A stretch of DNA of 64,000 nucleotides from Zeus faber (Eukaryota > Chordata > Actinopteri > Zeiformes > Zeidae). The notes beneath the pieces were generated by a model. It was not told where the DNA came from and made no database searches. It worked only from the letters and a program-made list of their open reading frames with translations. Position 1 is the first letter of the stretch. Each line of letters begins with the position of its first letter. A program made the position numbers and the translations under genes. The stretch lies in contig OY482862.1 of the NCBI GenBank assembly GCA_960531495.1, positions 5,068,409-5,132,408 on the forward strand, in the 5' to 3' direction. This document shows positions 23,117 to 36,549 of this stretch, in pieces.

Positions 23117-24311
23117 GAGAGTTCCAGACGCTCCTTCTCTGCTTTTTTCAATTGTCACTATGGCACCCAACTGTCCTCCTCTAACGTCTCCTCTTCCCAC
23201 CACCAGAAGTCAACGCAATAATCTAACCACCTTTGCCGGCTTCACATCGCATATGACATTGAAATAAACAGCCTGATCGCCTCCTCCTTTGGAAATGTCA
23301 GATGCAGGTGGTGGTCAAAGCAGGAGTTATGTCCACCGTTTGATGTGAAACACGGTGGTTTAGTTTGTTTGTTTTTCCCCAAATATCTAAACTTTGTTTC
23401 TCAAGAGACAATGTGTGAATAAGATTCATGGAACACCGCTGACCGGCTGAATAACACTGATGATGGTTGGACGCTTGCAGTGAGTGGCACATACAAATCA
23501 GCCTCTGACTTATCACTAAATCCATGGACTTAATACAATAAACAAATAAGCACAGACTGAACACATAAGTACACCCAAATGGAGTCGTGATGCAAGAGTT
23601 ACAAACGATTGGTTCATATTGAACAAATCTTTAGAGTGAGTGACTCCCAACTCAGTAGTTGGGAGTCACTCTGGCAAAACAGCTGTTCATTAGTTTGTTT
23701 GTTCTCGTTCGCCTGAAGTCCTCCCTCGCTGTGCATTATACAGTACTTGAATCTAATGAACAAGCATATCTTTTTTAATCACTTGTCAAGAGCCTAATCT
23801 CAAAAAAAAGCCAAACGTTTTATGACTGAAATAAAGTAAACATTCGTGTGGGCGCGAATATGTTGCACAAGACACCCTTTTTAGCACAACACAAACTTCT
23901 TCTGGGTGATTAAAATGAATGGCAGAGAATTGCATTTTACCCTCTGGGCAACACTCCTCCTCTCTTTGCACTCTCGGCTGCCATGATGATGGTCACTTCC
24001 AGTTGCTCCCCCTCAAGTTTTCTCCAAATGGGTAATGGGGTGGTGGTTTGGTAATTGGAACTTCATGCGTTAGCAACACAGCATGGAATGCTAGCAGGTG
24101 ATAAAAGCAGATTCTCACCAACACTCGCAATGCTACTATCTATCATCAATAATGGATAGGAGAAATGAACAAATATCGCAACCACTCAAACCAGCCAATG
24201 GAAATGGTCAGAGAAAACGGAAAGCAGAGAAAGCATTCCAGAAATTGTTTATTTCATGGTGAGTGGGTGTGCAAGTGTGGAAATTATCCTACTCTGTTTA
24301 AAATGTGAGTC
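23117..24311. other. DNA with a short hairpin and repeat-like words
   Basis: No gene is recognised. A 15-bp perfect hairpin is annotated separately. 24000-24110 resembles 46315-46345 over a short AAATGGxxAATxGGG-type segment, which hints at a shared dispersed repeat. Confidence 0.4.
23638..23671. repeat. Perfect 15-bp inverted repeat
   Basis: GAGTGACTCCCAACT and its exact inverse are separated by four bases. The outer part, GGAGTCACTC followed by (T/C)GGCAAAA, recurs at about 63909-63925, so the hairpin sits in a dispersed repeat. Confidence 0.85.
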
Positions 24312-24527
24312 GTTGTGGTTTATCAGTGGTTACACACGTGTTCCTATTTTTGTAATAAATGTGTCTATTGGGAATGTGTCCATATTTGTATGAACTTAAC
24401 ACGTATCAGAGGAATTGTCGTCCTTATGGTTTATCAGTGGTTACACACATGTTCCTATGTTTTGAATAAATGTGTCTATTGGGAATGTGTCCATATTTGT
24501 ATGAACACATATCAGAGGAATTGTTAA
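24312..24527. repeat. Tandem duplication of a ~107-bp unit
   Basis: Two adjacent copies (about 24312-24418 and 24419-24527) share GGTTTATCAGTGGTTACACA, AATAAATGTGTCTATTGGGA and TCAGAGGAATTGT, with small differences and a short indel. Both copies stay open in one frame, giving a repeated 35-residue peptide that is best read as chance. Confidence 0.93.
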
Positions 24528-25320
24528 GTCAGGAAAGGTTCTTTGAATTATGCATCTAATATTTGCAGCTTACTTTTTGACTGTAATTGAAGGAAGGCTT
24601 TATTAATACTAGCAGTTCACACTGAGATGCAGCAGTGGAATGGTAATCTGGCATACCTGTGGGCCGACGCACGTTGGGGCCGATATTAAAAAAAGGAATT
24701 TGACCGACGACTGGTCATTGGTTCATTTTCTATACTGACACTAGGCTGGCCCACTCACATCTCTTACTAGGCCTACTACTTCCGTCTGTCCTCTTTGTTT
24801 CTCACGTTGGATGCCGTAGCTCAGAGCCAAAACTGCAGAGAAGTTGCAGGCCATAAAACTTCCAAAGGCAAAAACAATGTGCAAAAACAACAAGACATGT
24901 TTCAGCTTCAACATCTACAGTACTCGACATTGTGCAGAAATAGCTGGAATTTGAAACAGGACGGGTGGCTGGCAATGGCCACTGCAAGGCAGACTAGCAG
25001 GCGTGTGACAGGGAAGCAGAGGAGGGACAGAGTGACCTAGGGCCATATCTCAAATCATCATATTATTTAAATTATAAGGCTTATGCTTCCCTTGATAAAG
25101 AAAAGGCTGTATAATATACGATAGCTGCAGCTCTACTGTGCTAAAATGTATGCCTGCTTATGTATTAGCCTATAGGGAAAAAAAAGGTTTCATTTCCAAC
25201 AACAGGCAATGAAGTTGCTAATGTAATGGAAAATTACTGAACTAACCCTATACTCGCTTGTAACCCCATATCTGCTTCACTAACAAGCAAAACATTGTGT
25301 ACTGCTGATTACAGTGAAAC
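24528..25320. other. Unique-looking DNA
   Basis: Nothing recognised. An 81-codon open frame at 24795-25040 has no family features. Confidence 0.5.
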
Positions 25321-27070
25321 TGTTACAACCGCCTTGTGACTGAAAGGAGAAGTCGCCTTTCATTGATGATCTGACTTATCGCACTCAACCAGACAGTCTA
25401 GACAGGAACCCAGCCTAACTATCGATGTGACCCAGGCAATGTTTCCTCCTTGAAGCCCATGTGACGTAGTTGATATAACAACTTGAGCAACTTACTTTGG
25501 GGGAGACGCTCTTTGCTATTCTGTGTGATCTGTGAAGTCCTCCCCGCTGATGACTCTTCTATACAATAAACTTAGACTAAGTGACAGTTGTATTTTCTGT
25601 TTAACCTGAACTATCTCACCCCACGCATTGACCACCACCAGTGTGGCTGGAATTTCCACGTCAATTCTTGGCATCACAAACAGGATATTTGACCTGATCT
25701 CATTTACAGGTTGAACTGTATGGCCATGGTCTGAGATCAGGGAAGCCTTAACTTGCTCATGACATAATCAAAACAGGAGGAGAAGCAGGCACTTGAGTCA
25801 AGCCGATTGGACAGAATCTAGGACACAAGATTCAGGAACAAACTAAGCGTGTAAAGCTGAGTTTACAAAAATTTGATATACGTCTAGGATGTATTTAAGC
25901 TTACGGTGTCTGGGACACAAATTGGCTGCTTGGTTGCTTATCATAGATTGTCCCGTGGGACAAGTTAAACTTCCCCCTGATCCGAATGACCTGGGCGCCC
26001 CAAGCACCGTCCAGATGCCCATGGTTTCCTGTCCTGATCCCACTGGCCCAGCAGGGGCCGTCATGGACATCTTCCACCAAACAAAGCTGCGGAGGTGAGA
26101 CTTTCGCGCCTTGATCCGTATGCATGGACCCAACCCCACAGAAGTGAATGTGGTTCTGCGCCGTAAACTTGGCGCAACCGGTATCGGTGCCTGGAAGACC
26201 GCATCAAGGGGCTGCTCCATCGGACCATGAATTGGTCCACCATATGGGACTGCACAGAAAAACAATGAACTGACGGGAGCATATCTAAGCCGCCTTGAAG
26301 GTGTGTTCAGGCAGGCCAGTGGAATGACAGCTCCCCAAGGGGGTATCCGGGGAACAAACTCAGATTCTCCCTATGAACAACAATTAAAGTGTTTGTAAAG
26401 TGTGTGCGCACGCCATACACGCTGAAAAACAACTGACGAAAAAGGACAGAACCAATGGGAAGCAGTGAACAGGCCAACGGGATTGATTGGAACAGCTCCA
26501 AATGGCCCAGCTTCAATACCCTCAAGGGAAAGGCAGAGGCTGAGACCCATGAGAGGCCAATGACAGGGACAGAGTTAGAGATGACACCTGCTATGTTACA
26601 ACTGCGGAAAGCCTGGGCATTTTGCCCGGGACTGCAAAAAACCAAAGAAGAAGCGGGGTGGAGGCAATAGAGGGTGGGGACGGCGGGACAGACAGCACAG
26701 CAGCGAGGACTAATGTTGGCGTGGTGACGGGCACGACCACTCGGCGGACCATCCAGGTAGAGATACACCAACCACACTACCAGCACCACACAGACCCCAC
26801 AAAACGAAAATGAAAAGGATAATGCCTCATGTGTAACTGCAGCGAGCCAACCAAGCGTCCTGTAATTACACTCCTGGTAATGGAACAAATGTTAACGTTT
26901 TTGGTAGATTCTGGGGCAGGGCAATCTGTCCCTGAATCCCTGAACGGACAATCTATTGGTACCATCGGGGCCGGAGGGACCAAGATGGTAGAACCTTTCA
27001 CCATCCCCGTTCTGGTGGAGGACGGGGAGGGAGAGGATCCCGGCCGGCAAGTGAAACACTCGTTCATATA
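25321..27070 (+). mobile_element. Endogenous-retrovirus-like fossil, 5' part
   Basis: Parts in order are an LTR-like unit (about 25321-25663, starting TGTTAC, with AATAAA near 25566), a primer-site-like TTGGCATCACAAACAGG just inside it, a gag-like region, a zinc-knuckle-like stretch near 26590-26650, and a protease-like stretch at 26830-27070 containing the DSGA active-site motif. The arrangement fits a retrovirus or retrovirus-like element truncated after the protease. No reverse transcriptase or matching 3' LTR is visible. It is broken in several places and clearly a fossil. Confidence 0.72.
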
Positions 27071-27415
27071 GTCAGCGGTTTGCCCTATAAATGGTGAAGA
27101 TTTAATGTGAGCATTAGGTATTTCGTTTGTATTTTATGGGGCAGGGGTACATGTTGTGAGGAACCCCTCTTATCGGTGCACCTACAGTGTAGGCATGGCT
27201 GGCCCCTCCCTGGTCAAATGGCACACTATGGTTAAATGCAATGACTGAGCAGAAGTACATTAAAAGACATGAAATCTGTCTCAATTCCCTGGACTGGCGG
27301 GATGGCCGCGAACAACAATCCGTGGTTTGGAACACATCCCTTCATCATTGAGGGGACAGAAATTCTTGACTGAAAACCTAATGGAATTGAATACACGAGG
27401 CAGTTCTGTACAACA
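27071..27415. other. DNA downstream of the ERV fossil
   Basis: No domain is recognisable. It could be decayed downstream retroviral sequence or unrelated DNA. Confidence 0.35.
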
Positions 27416-27556
27416 AAACACTGTGCTCTTGTCATCCTACAGGTCGTCCACAGGACAGAGTTATTGCAGCAGTTCTTGATGATTTAAGAATTAACAAAGA
27501 GTTGCATTGCAGGTTGAGAACTGGAATTCACTCACTCCGTCCAAGATGCAATAGCA
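27416..27556 (+). repeat. Dispersed repeat R2, copy 1
   Basis: The inverted counterpart lies at 37668-37815. Shared words include GGTCGTCCACAGGACAGAGT, TATTGCAGCAGTTCTT and GAGTTGCATTGCAGGTTGA. The family is not recognised. Confidence 0.85.
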
Positions 27557-27823
27557 TACAAATACTCTGTATTGTATGCCCAGCATGCTGACAGCACAGG
27601 TTAAAAAAAAAGTAAAATAAAATACAAAAGGAATCACATACACATACACATTATTCAGGTCCCACTATGTGTAAAACTAAATTTTGCCGTATATAGTTGA
27701 TCAATCTCAGATGGATTTGAGGAGTTTGTAAGATCTCATCTTGTACACCAGTGGAATTTCTTGAATGCATTGTAGATATTGAAAGAACGACGTGCATAGG
27801 CATACTTAATGAGCTAGAAATAT
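27557..27823. other. AT-rich DNA
   Basis: Nothing recognised. Confidence 0.5.
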
Positions 27824-27900
27824 AGATGTGATGAGTTTGAATCCCCCCATCAGATAGAAGAGTAGAGCCAAACAGGGTGATGCAGAGGAGATGGAGGGAG
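27824..27900 (+). repeat. Dispersed repeat R1, copy 2
   Basis: Same-orientation match to 8698-8774, with the shared AAGAGTAGAGCC and GATGCAG words. Confidence 0.7.
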
Positions 27901-28042
27901 TGCAGCAACACAGTAAGCAAGCAGGCAGCAAAGCAGGCCGGGCAGGAGCTGAACTATGTGGCGCCGTCGAGTTGTCTGACAGAACTAGCCAATCACATAT
28001 AAATTGCAAAATAATAATTTGGTGTAGATGCAGAAATATATC

Positions 28043-28045
<3 letters not shown>

Positions 28046-28120
<75 letters not shown>

Positions 28121-28121
28121 T
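28046..28121. repeat. (TA)n microsatellite
   Basis: About 35 TA units with one G interruption, then an AT-rich tail to 28165. Confidence 0.95.
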
Positions 28122-28209
28122 ATTTTATTTTTTTTATACATAAATATATATACGAGAAATATATGATTTAGTGCTTTCTGTCATGAACAGTGTTTCCGTC
28201 ATGACATAT

Positions 28210-28572
28210 TGTAACGCTGGGGTACTGTGTACATGTGTGTTCTGTTGCTTTAATTGAGGGAGGTGTCACTGGTTGGGGATTGGCTGCAGGTTCTGTTCCG
28301 GGGAAGAGAAAAAGGAGGGAAGCGAAGGTGGTGGTTGTGTTTGTTGGTGGTGCGCGCGGGGAACGAAGTAGCTGAGAGACACTGCCCCGCATCTATCAGT
28401 TACCTTGGGCTAGCCACCCTGTTATTTGTTTTAATCCAGTGCCCTCAACCTCGGGTTAGCTGTACGTCAGTACATGACTGACAGAGAAATAAATCTGGGC
28501 TCAGTGTTTGAGTTAGCAACTTGGATCTTGTCTCCACGCCTCGTCTGTCAAGCTACCCAGCTAAACGTCACA
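28210..28572 (+). repeat. 5' LTR of the second gypsy fossil
   Basis: Starts TGTAACGCTGGGG and ends CGTCACA, with AATAAA at about 28488. The primer-binding site follows at once, which fixes the inner edge. Confidence 0.8.
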
Positions 28573-28676
28573 TTGGTGTCAGAGGTGTTGGATTTCCCAC
28601 TAATCTACGGAAGCTAAACCGACGGCGATGGAGGAGATAAGAATGCTGAGTGGAGTGCTAACCCCCCCCTCCGTCT

Positions 28677-30158
28677 GTGGAAGCAAAAGTGAGTCAAGCT
28701 CGCTCGGATATAACTCCGGCGGAGATGGAGGCACGTTCGGGTGGAACAGAGATACAACGGAGGAAAGTAGGAGACGAATTGATTGATTATCAACATCATA
28801 GTTCAGCATACACACCCGAAATGGAAAAGAGACTATTCAGAGATTGGCTGAAGACACGCTATGCGGCTGCGATGGAACAGCAACCCGGCAGCTCAGCTGC
28901 TGCTGCTGCACAGAGACTTGAATCTGGAGCTAGTTGGGAGGGTGCTATTCCAAAGCTGAGGGTTCTGAGTTTGGAAGATGAGCAGGATAGCCTTATGGGT
29001 GAAGATAAACAGGCTACTATTATTAACCGTGTGTTGGCCCAGCCTGAGGGATCAAGGACACAAAATCATAATGTTGAACCAGTAAGACACCTTGAGGGCG
29101 ATTACAGGAGCTCGCCTACACTTAATGTGAGCGAAGGGGAGGAAAATGTGACTCAGCATGCTTACTACACCCACTTGATGAGCCGTGATAACAGGCCTCC
29201 TGACTGCTCCCTGCACTCCGGTCAGCGGCCCCTTCCTGACCCTACTGTAATGCTGACTACTGCTCTCACTCAAGCCTTCAATGCAGCTATAGCTCGTGCC
29301 CCCTCGTCCCCGAATACCGCAGCAGCGCCGGCAGCCACTCAGAGAAGAGACCAAGTTAAGGCTGGGCGATATGATGGCTCTACTGATTGGGAGACGTATT
29401 GGGTTCAATTCAAGTTGATAGCCAGAGCCAACGGATGGGACAAAATGGAGAAGGTGGTCCAGTTAGCCGCAGCCTTGGAGGGGGCGGCTATAAGGGTTTT
29501 GTTGGACCTTTCAGACAATGAAATGGCTGACCCACAGGCTATAGCAGAGGCCATAGAAAGACAGTTTGGTGATCCAATCAATAAGTCAACAGCCAGGCAA
29601 ATGTTTAATGAGAGAACACGCAGAGAAGGAGAGAAGCTGAGCGTGTATGCAGCTGAATTACGCCGCCTGGCCCGTAAGGCGTTTCCAGAGTTCAGTGAAG
29701 AACAGAGGTTTATCCTTGCAAAGGAGCTGTTCATCACCGGACTGAGGCCTGACAAGCTGCGGGAGCAGGTCCGACTCAACAAACCTGAATCCTGGGAGGT
29801 TGCGCTGGAGCGCGCACAGGAGGTGGAGCAAATCTTTACGGAAGGATGGCATTGTCCTTCCGTAAAGAAGGACAATGCCGCGTGTAGACAAGGCCTACAC
29901 GCAATGTTGATTCCCTTCCGCGGCGGGACACAGCTAGGCCCCCACCTAGGCCTCAGTATTCTAGGGGCGCACCAGACCAGCTGTCTCAGGTCTGTTGGAG
30001 GTGTGGCCAAATGGGCCACATTCAGTATAACTGCCCAGAACTCTCTAATCCTATGCAGCCTGCCCAACGCCAGCCGCCGGGAAACGCGGTGGGGAGCAGA
30101 GGTGAGGAAGGTCACTCCGCTCCGGGCCGTTCACCTTCCATGTATTCGCCAGCTATGA
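28677..30158 (+). pseudogene. gag-like frame of the gypsy fossil
   Basis: An open stretch of 493 codons. Residues about 225-400 look like the capsid-type domain of Ty3/gypsy Gag, including a WETYWVQF motif, an AIERQFGD motif and a LRRLARKAFPEF motif. The N-terminal 200 residues are Ser/Ala-rich and not recognisable. In a living element this protein would package the element's RNA. Here it is part of a fossil. Confidence 0.75.
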
Positions 30159-30179
30159 ATAACTGTGTCGGGGTGGTGG

Positions 30180-30540
30180 GTTCTGTACAACCACAGTCAG
30201 GGCTCAAGGTGTCACGAGTGCTGTCCCTTTTTAATGGAAAGCCTATATGTGCACTTGTTGATTCAGGTTCTTCTGTGACAATCATACGCCCAGACATGTT
30301 TCCAGAGAATTTCCAGGGGTGCTCTACAGTGCAGCCTCTCATCACTGTGACCGGAGATAGAGCAGCAATGCTGGGTCATTGTGAAATTGACATCCAGTTG
30401 GGGGAACAAACTTTCCCTTACACTGTGTGGGTGGCTGATATCCATGAAGAGTGCCTGCTGGGGTTTGACTTCTTGCGAGACGCTAATGCCGTGTTGGATG
30501 TGGGTCGAAAGAGGGTGACGTTCATGGGTGGTCCCCCACT
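30180..30540 (+). pseudogene. Aspartic-protease-like part of the gypsy fossil
   Basis: The translation has an ALVDSGSSVTIIRP motif, with the Asp-Ser-Gly active-site triad typical of retroelement proteases. About 75 residues on comes a CLLGFDFL motif, the usual second landmark of this fold. The order zinc knuckle then protease is that of Ty3/gypsy polyproteins. Confidence 0.8.
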
Positions 30541-31395
30541 ACCCCTGATATGCGGGGATGAAGGAAGTGGGGCGGTCCAGACGCCCAGCGTATTGGAGAG
30601 GACAGAGACATGTGGGGAGGTTGCCCGAGAGGAAGGGCAATCAGAGGCTTCAACTGTCCCCACAGAGACCATGCATTCACAAGGACACCTGCCACAAGAA
30701 TCAGGCCCAGAGCTCCTGGCGTCCCTGTCCACGGAGCCTGCGATCAACAATACAGCAGTCCGTGGGGGCGAGACCCATGCTCTCCCGCAAGAACCACCTT
30801 CCCAGGAGCAAGTTATCAAGATGGTGCAAGATAAAAATAGAGAGAGGGTGGAGATGGAACATGAGTTTGCGAGGGCACAGGCTGAGACTGCGGGGGCGCG
30901 ACAGAAGCGAGCGTATGATCAGCACACAAAAGGGAATCACTTCGACGCAGAGGACTTGGGTGTGGGTCTATGCACCGAAAAGGATCAAGGGGAAGTCGCC
31001 TAAGCTGCAGAGTAAATGGATTGGGCCCTGCCGTGTTTTGGAACGGGTGGGGGAGGTGGTCTACAGGGTGAAGCTGGCTGTTCGGGGAAGAGTGGTGGTG
31101 CTGCACCGTGACCGTTTGGCGCCCTACAGGGGCGCAAGTTAACCAATCTACAGTCAGGCTCCAGCTGTTCAGATACAACCAGAAGACGGAGCCTTCTCCC
31201 CGCCGCAGTCTCCTGTGGGCTCACAGCGTTCATCTACACGTGCTGAAGGAGCCACATCCTCACCGGCCTCCCCAGGGGGGCCACAGAGTTCATCGGGGCG
31301 GCGGCAGATGGAGATTCAGGTCACGCCACTGGGAGCAGTTGTTCCAACACAGGATTTCAGGGAGAGAGGAAGCGGGGAATGGGGGATGCAGCGAC

Positions 31396-31722
31396 CCAGG
31401 CGACATTTTCTTTTACATGCAAGGTCTCTTGAAATGCCACTCTGGAGGAAGTGGCTGTGCACAGGCTAAGCTTGCTTATTTTTATTAGGGCCTTTGAAAC
31501 TTGGGTAGGGCTTAAAAGCTGAGATTTGTTAGGGCTTTCAGCAACTCATCACCTTCAAGTGCTTAGTAATCCATGTTGACAACCCCCCACTGGGTTTCAA
31601 TGCTAAGGCTAGGGCTAAGCTATAATTATATTATACCTTTTTTATTTCATATACTGGTTCTTCTCTGGAATTGCTCCAAAGAACCATTACTTTTCAGTTT
31701 GCATGTGCCATAGTGCACAGAG
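31396..31722. other. DNA between the gypsy fossil and the hAT insertion
   Basis: Several GGGCTT and GGGCTA words recur at 31490-31615. No element is recognised. It ends in GCACAGAG, the left target duplication of the hAT element. Confidence 0.45.
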
Positions 31723-31739
31723 CAGAGGTGGGAGTAAGT

Positions 31740-31890
31740 CAAACATCTGCAAGTCTCAAGCAAGTCTCAAGTTACTGCGGTGAGAATCAAGAAAGTCAAG
31801 TCGAGGCGCGGCTGGAAGTCAAGCAAGTAAGTCAAGTCATTGCTCAGGTCAAGACAGTCAAGTCATGGCATAGGTCAAGCAAGTCACAAG
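31740..31890. repeat. AAGTC-rich subterminal repeats, left end
   Basis: More than a dozen CAAGTC, AGTCAAG and AAGTCTC words occur in 150 bp, spaced irregularly. The inverted counterpart lies at about 38725-38885. Such arrays lie just inside hAT termini and are usually where transposase binds. Confidence 0.8.
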
Positions 31891-31904
31891 TCAGGTCAAC
31901 TGTT

Positions 31905-31983
31905 ATTTTTCACTGTGAGGTTGCTCCACCAGGCAGTGCTCTACTGAAGCACTGCCCGGTGGAGCAACCTCACAATGAAAAAT
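31905..31983. repeat. 36-bp hairpin with 7-base loop
   Basis: The arms 31905-31940 and 31948-31983 pair along 36 positions with two mismatches (C/T-type and A/G-type differences), with loop CTACTGA. It lies just inside the left subterminal repeats of the hAT element. Confidence 0.93.
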
Positions 31984-32280
31984 AAAAGTAAACTTCAAAA
32001 TCAGTTAAAACTTTGCTCCAAAATCATTGGACTTCCTGTAGCTTAAGCCTTTCAAGAGGCCCATAGCAACAGCTTGGTTAGGCTGGCCATAAAGATTTCC
32101 TCTGACTCCACACATTTTTTGCACAATGAATATCAGCCCCTGCCTTCAAATAGGCGCTTCAGAGTCCATTCCTTCAATCGAAATAGGCTTGAAAACTTCT
32201 TTGTACATCTGTCCATTCTACTACTAAACAAACAAAAATGATTCCAGAGCCTTTTATGATTTCATGGGTATTAGTCTTCT
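31984..32280. other. Interior of the hAT insertion, not recognised
   Basis: No coding potential and no known family seen. Confidence 0.4.
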
Positions 32281-32284
32281 AATG

Positions 32285-32520
32285 TCTTTGTAAATTGTCT
32301 TACCTGTCATTTATCCTGTGCTTGTCTAATCTGTCATCTGTGTTGTTTGCGTACTGTTGTGCTGTCATGCCAGGTGCCATTGGTACTTGTGTCCTTTCTT
32401 GTCACTCCAGTGATTGTTTATCTGTACGTCCTTAATGTTTTGAGGGGCCTTTCCTAGGGACGCAAAATGAATTTCATTGCCCTACTGACCAATAAAGTTG
32501 TATCGTATCGTATCGTATCA
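32285..32520 (+). mobile_element. LINE 3' tail ending in (ATCGT)n
   Basis: The segment contains AAATGAATTTCATTGCCCT, then CAATAAAGTTG and four ATCGT units to 32518. This is the usual layout of an L2/CR1-superfamily 3' end with a short tandem tail. Only the untranslated part is present. Confidence 0.7.
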
Positions 32521-33490
32521 AGTCATAAAAAATCTGATGATCTACCCCAGGTTCCACATTTAAATGAGTAAAAAGACAGTGGTCATGAAAGGTTGAGTTT
32601 TATTTTCAAGATTTAACGAAAATTGTGGCAGCCTGCTTACACGTCATAAATATTGCTGATATTTGACATTTTGAGGCAATCAGTAACAAACCTCCTAAAC
32701 GAATGACAATGGAGAGTGATGCTCTGAAATTATAATGTAGCTCTATAGCGCTAAAGGGAAATAAAGTGAAAACACAAGTACGAAAAGAGATTATCACAAT
32801 GTTAAGCCTCCCGCCCTGGCTCCCCTTCAGGATGGTCACACCATTTCACCTATTTGGAAAATATATAAAATAATTGTTATTAGGTGTATTGATAGAATGT
32901 ATTGAAAACAATAGCTTGATATCAAGCATGAAACACAGATTGATCATTTTACTACCTAGACCTGGTAAGATCAAAAACATATGGATCATTTAGAGCCAAT
33001 AACTTTGTTAAATGTAGATTACAACATTTCTACTAACATTGGGCACGGAACAGATAACAGAAACTCAATGATGCCTTCAATTTATTTTGACATTTTTCCA
33101 AAGCATTTCAAAATCCATTTCTACTAAAATCTTTAGAATATTTGGCTTTCGGCTCCAAATGTATGGAGCTAATTAGTATGATGTATAATGATATAAACAG
33201 GTCAGTCTGTCTTCTGCAGGGAACATCCAAAAGACTGTATTAAAAAAGGAAGTGGACAGGGCTGCTCAAGCGCTCCTCTTTCATTCACTTTAGTTGCCTA
33301 TTTCGAAAGATAGTTTGGATATGGAACCCTGAAATGTGTTTGGTGATCCATTGATAATAAGCAGATGATACCATCATCTCCTTCAAGAGGTGAGGGAAGA
33401 GTCCTCTCGTCAGTGGCGGTTGCTGGTGATATTGGATGGGAGGGCTCAATAAAAGTCTAATATCCGTCAATGAGTGGATTGAGGACAGGA
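32521..33490. other. Interior of the hAT insertion, not recognised
   Basis: AT-rich, with no family identified. 33240-33300 has an SFTLVAYF-like translation that is too short to use. Confidence 0.4.
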
Positions 33491-33494
33491 TCTA

Positions 33495-35965
<2,471 letters not shown>

Positions 35966-36549
35966 GATGACCATGTGTCCACAACATTTAAATCAATCCG
36001 CATCCTGTCCACCTGTGTTTCCTACCAGTTTGTTGTGTCTGTCAAACTGGAAGTGCTTCTTTATGTGTTGTGATCATATATTCAACATTAAGTGGTCCAC
36101 TTTGATCATATTGATGCTAATGCTAATACTAGCTACTTCATTCTAAATCCTGCCACTTTCACACATTTTTCACACTTTTTCCTGCGTTCAGTTAGTGATC
36201 TGGATGAGTTGTTCATTGTGAATGAATCGAAACGAATGACTCATGAGTCTGGAGTCACTCCGTCAACATCCAGACAACAGGTTAAAGTCAAAATGCTTGA
36301 CTCTTCAGAGCCAAACTTTTCATAACTCTGTAGCGTCCTGCTTGCATGCCATACTCCGTTTATTCAACAAAAGGAATTTATTGATTCAATGGAGCTGAAA
36401 TGTTACAATTTTTGGTATTCTCTGTATTTTGTTATTGCCTCATGTGTTGCACTAGATCATGTTTCCTTTTTTTTTTTTTTCTTTTTTTTCCTTTTTTTTT
36501 ATTAACCTGTGCTGTCAGCTGGGTATACAACACAGAGTATTTGACTGCC
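35966..36549. other. Interior of the hAT insertion, with T-rich run
   Basis: 36465-36502 is nearly pure T. 36230-36265 contains a GGAGTCACTCCG word like that at 23660 and 63909. No gene is recognised. Confidence 0.4.

Larger units (their letters stand above)
28210..31395 (+). mobile_element. Ty3/gypsy retrotransposon fossil with 5' LTR
   Basis: Parts in order are a 5' LTR (28210-28572), a tRNA-Leu-like primer site (TTGGTGTCAGAGGTG, from 28573), a gag-like frame (28677-30158), a CCHC zinc-knuckle-like stretch near 29995-30035, a protease-like frame (within 30011-31003) and an integrase C-terminal tail (about 30950-31135). A purine-rich tract (31366-31392) marks the usual place for a 3' LTR, but I do not see an LTR matching the 5' one. 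The element is shorter than a full gypsy and broken in several places. Long open stretches suggest a moderate rather than great age. Confidence 0.88.

Noticed and set aside
28254-28481. Short open frame upstream of the gag-like frame
   Set aside because: It lies inside the 5' LTR.
25321-31395. One large composite retroelement
   Set aside because: The two blocks have different LTRs, primer-site sequences and protease motifs (DSGA versus DSGS), so they are separate fossils.
31740-31890. AAGTC-rich tract as a satellite or a coding repeat
   Set aside because: The spacing is irregular, and the inverted counterpart at the other hAT end explains it as a subterminal repeat.
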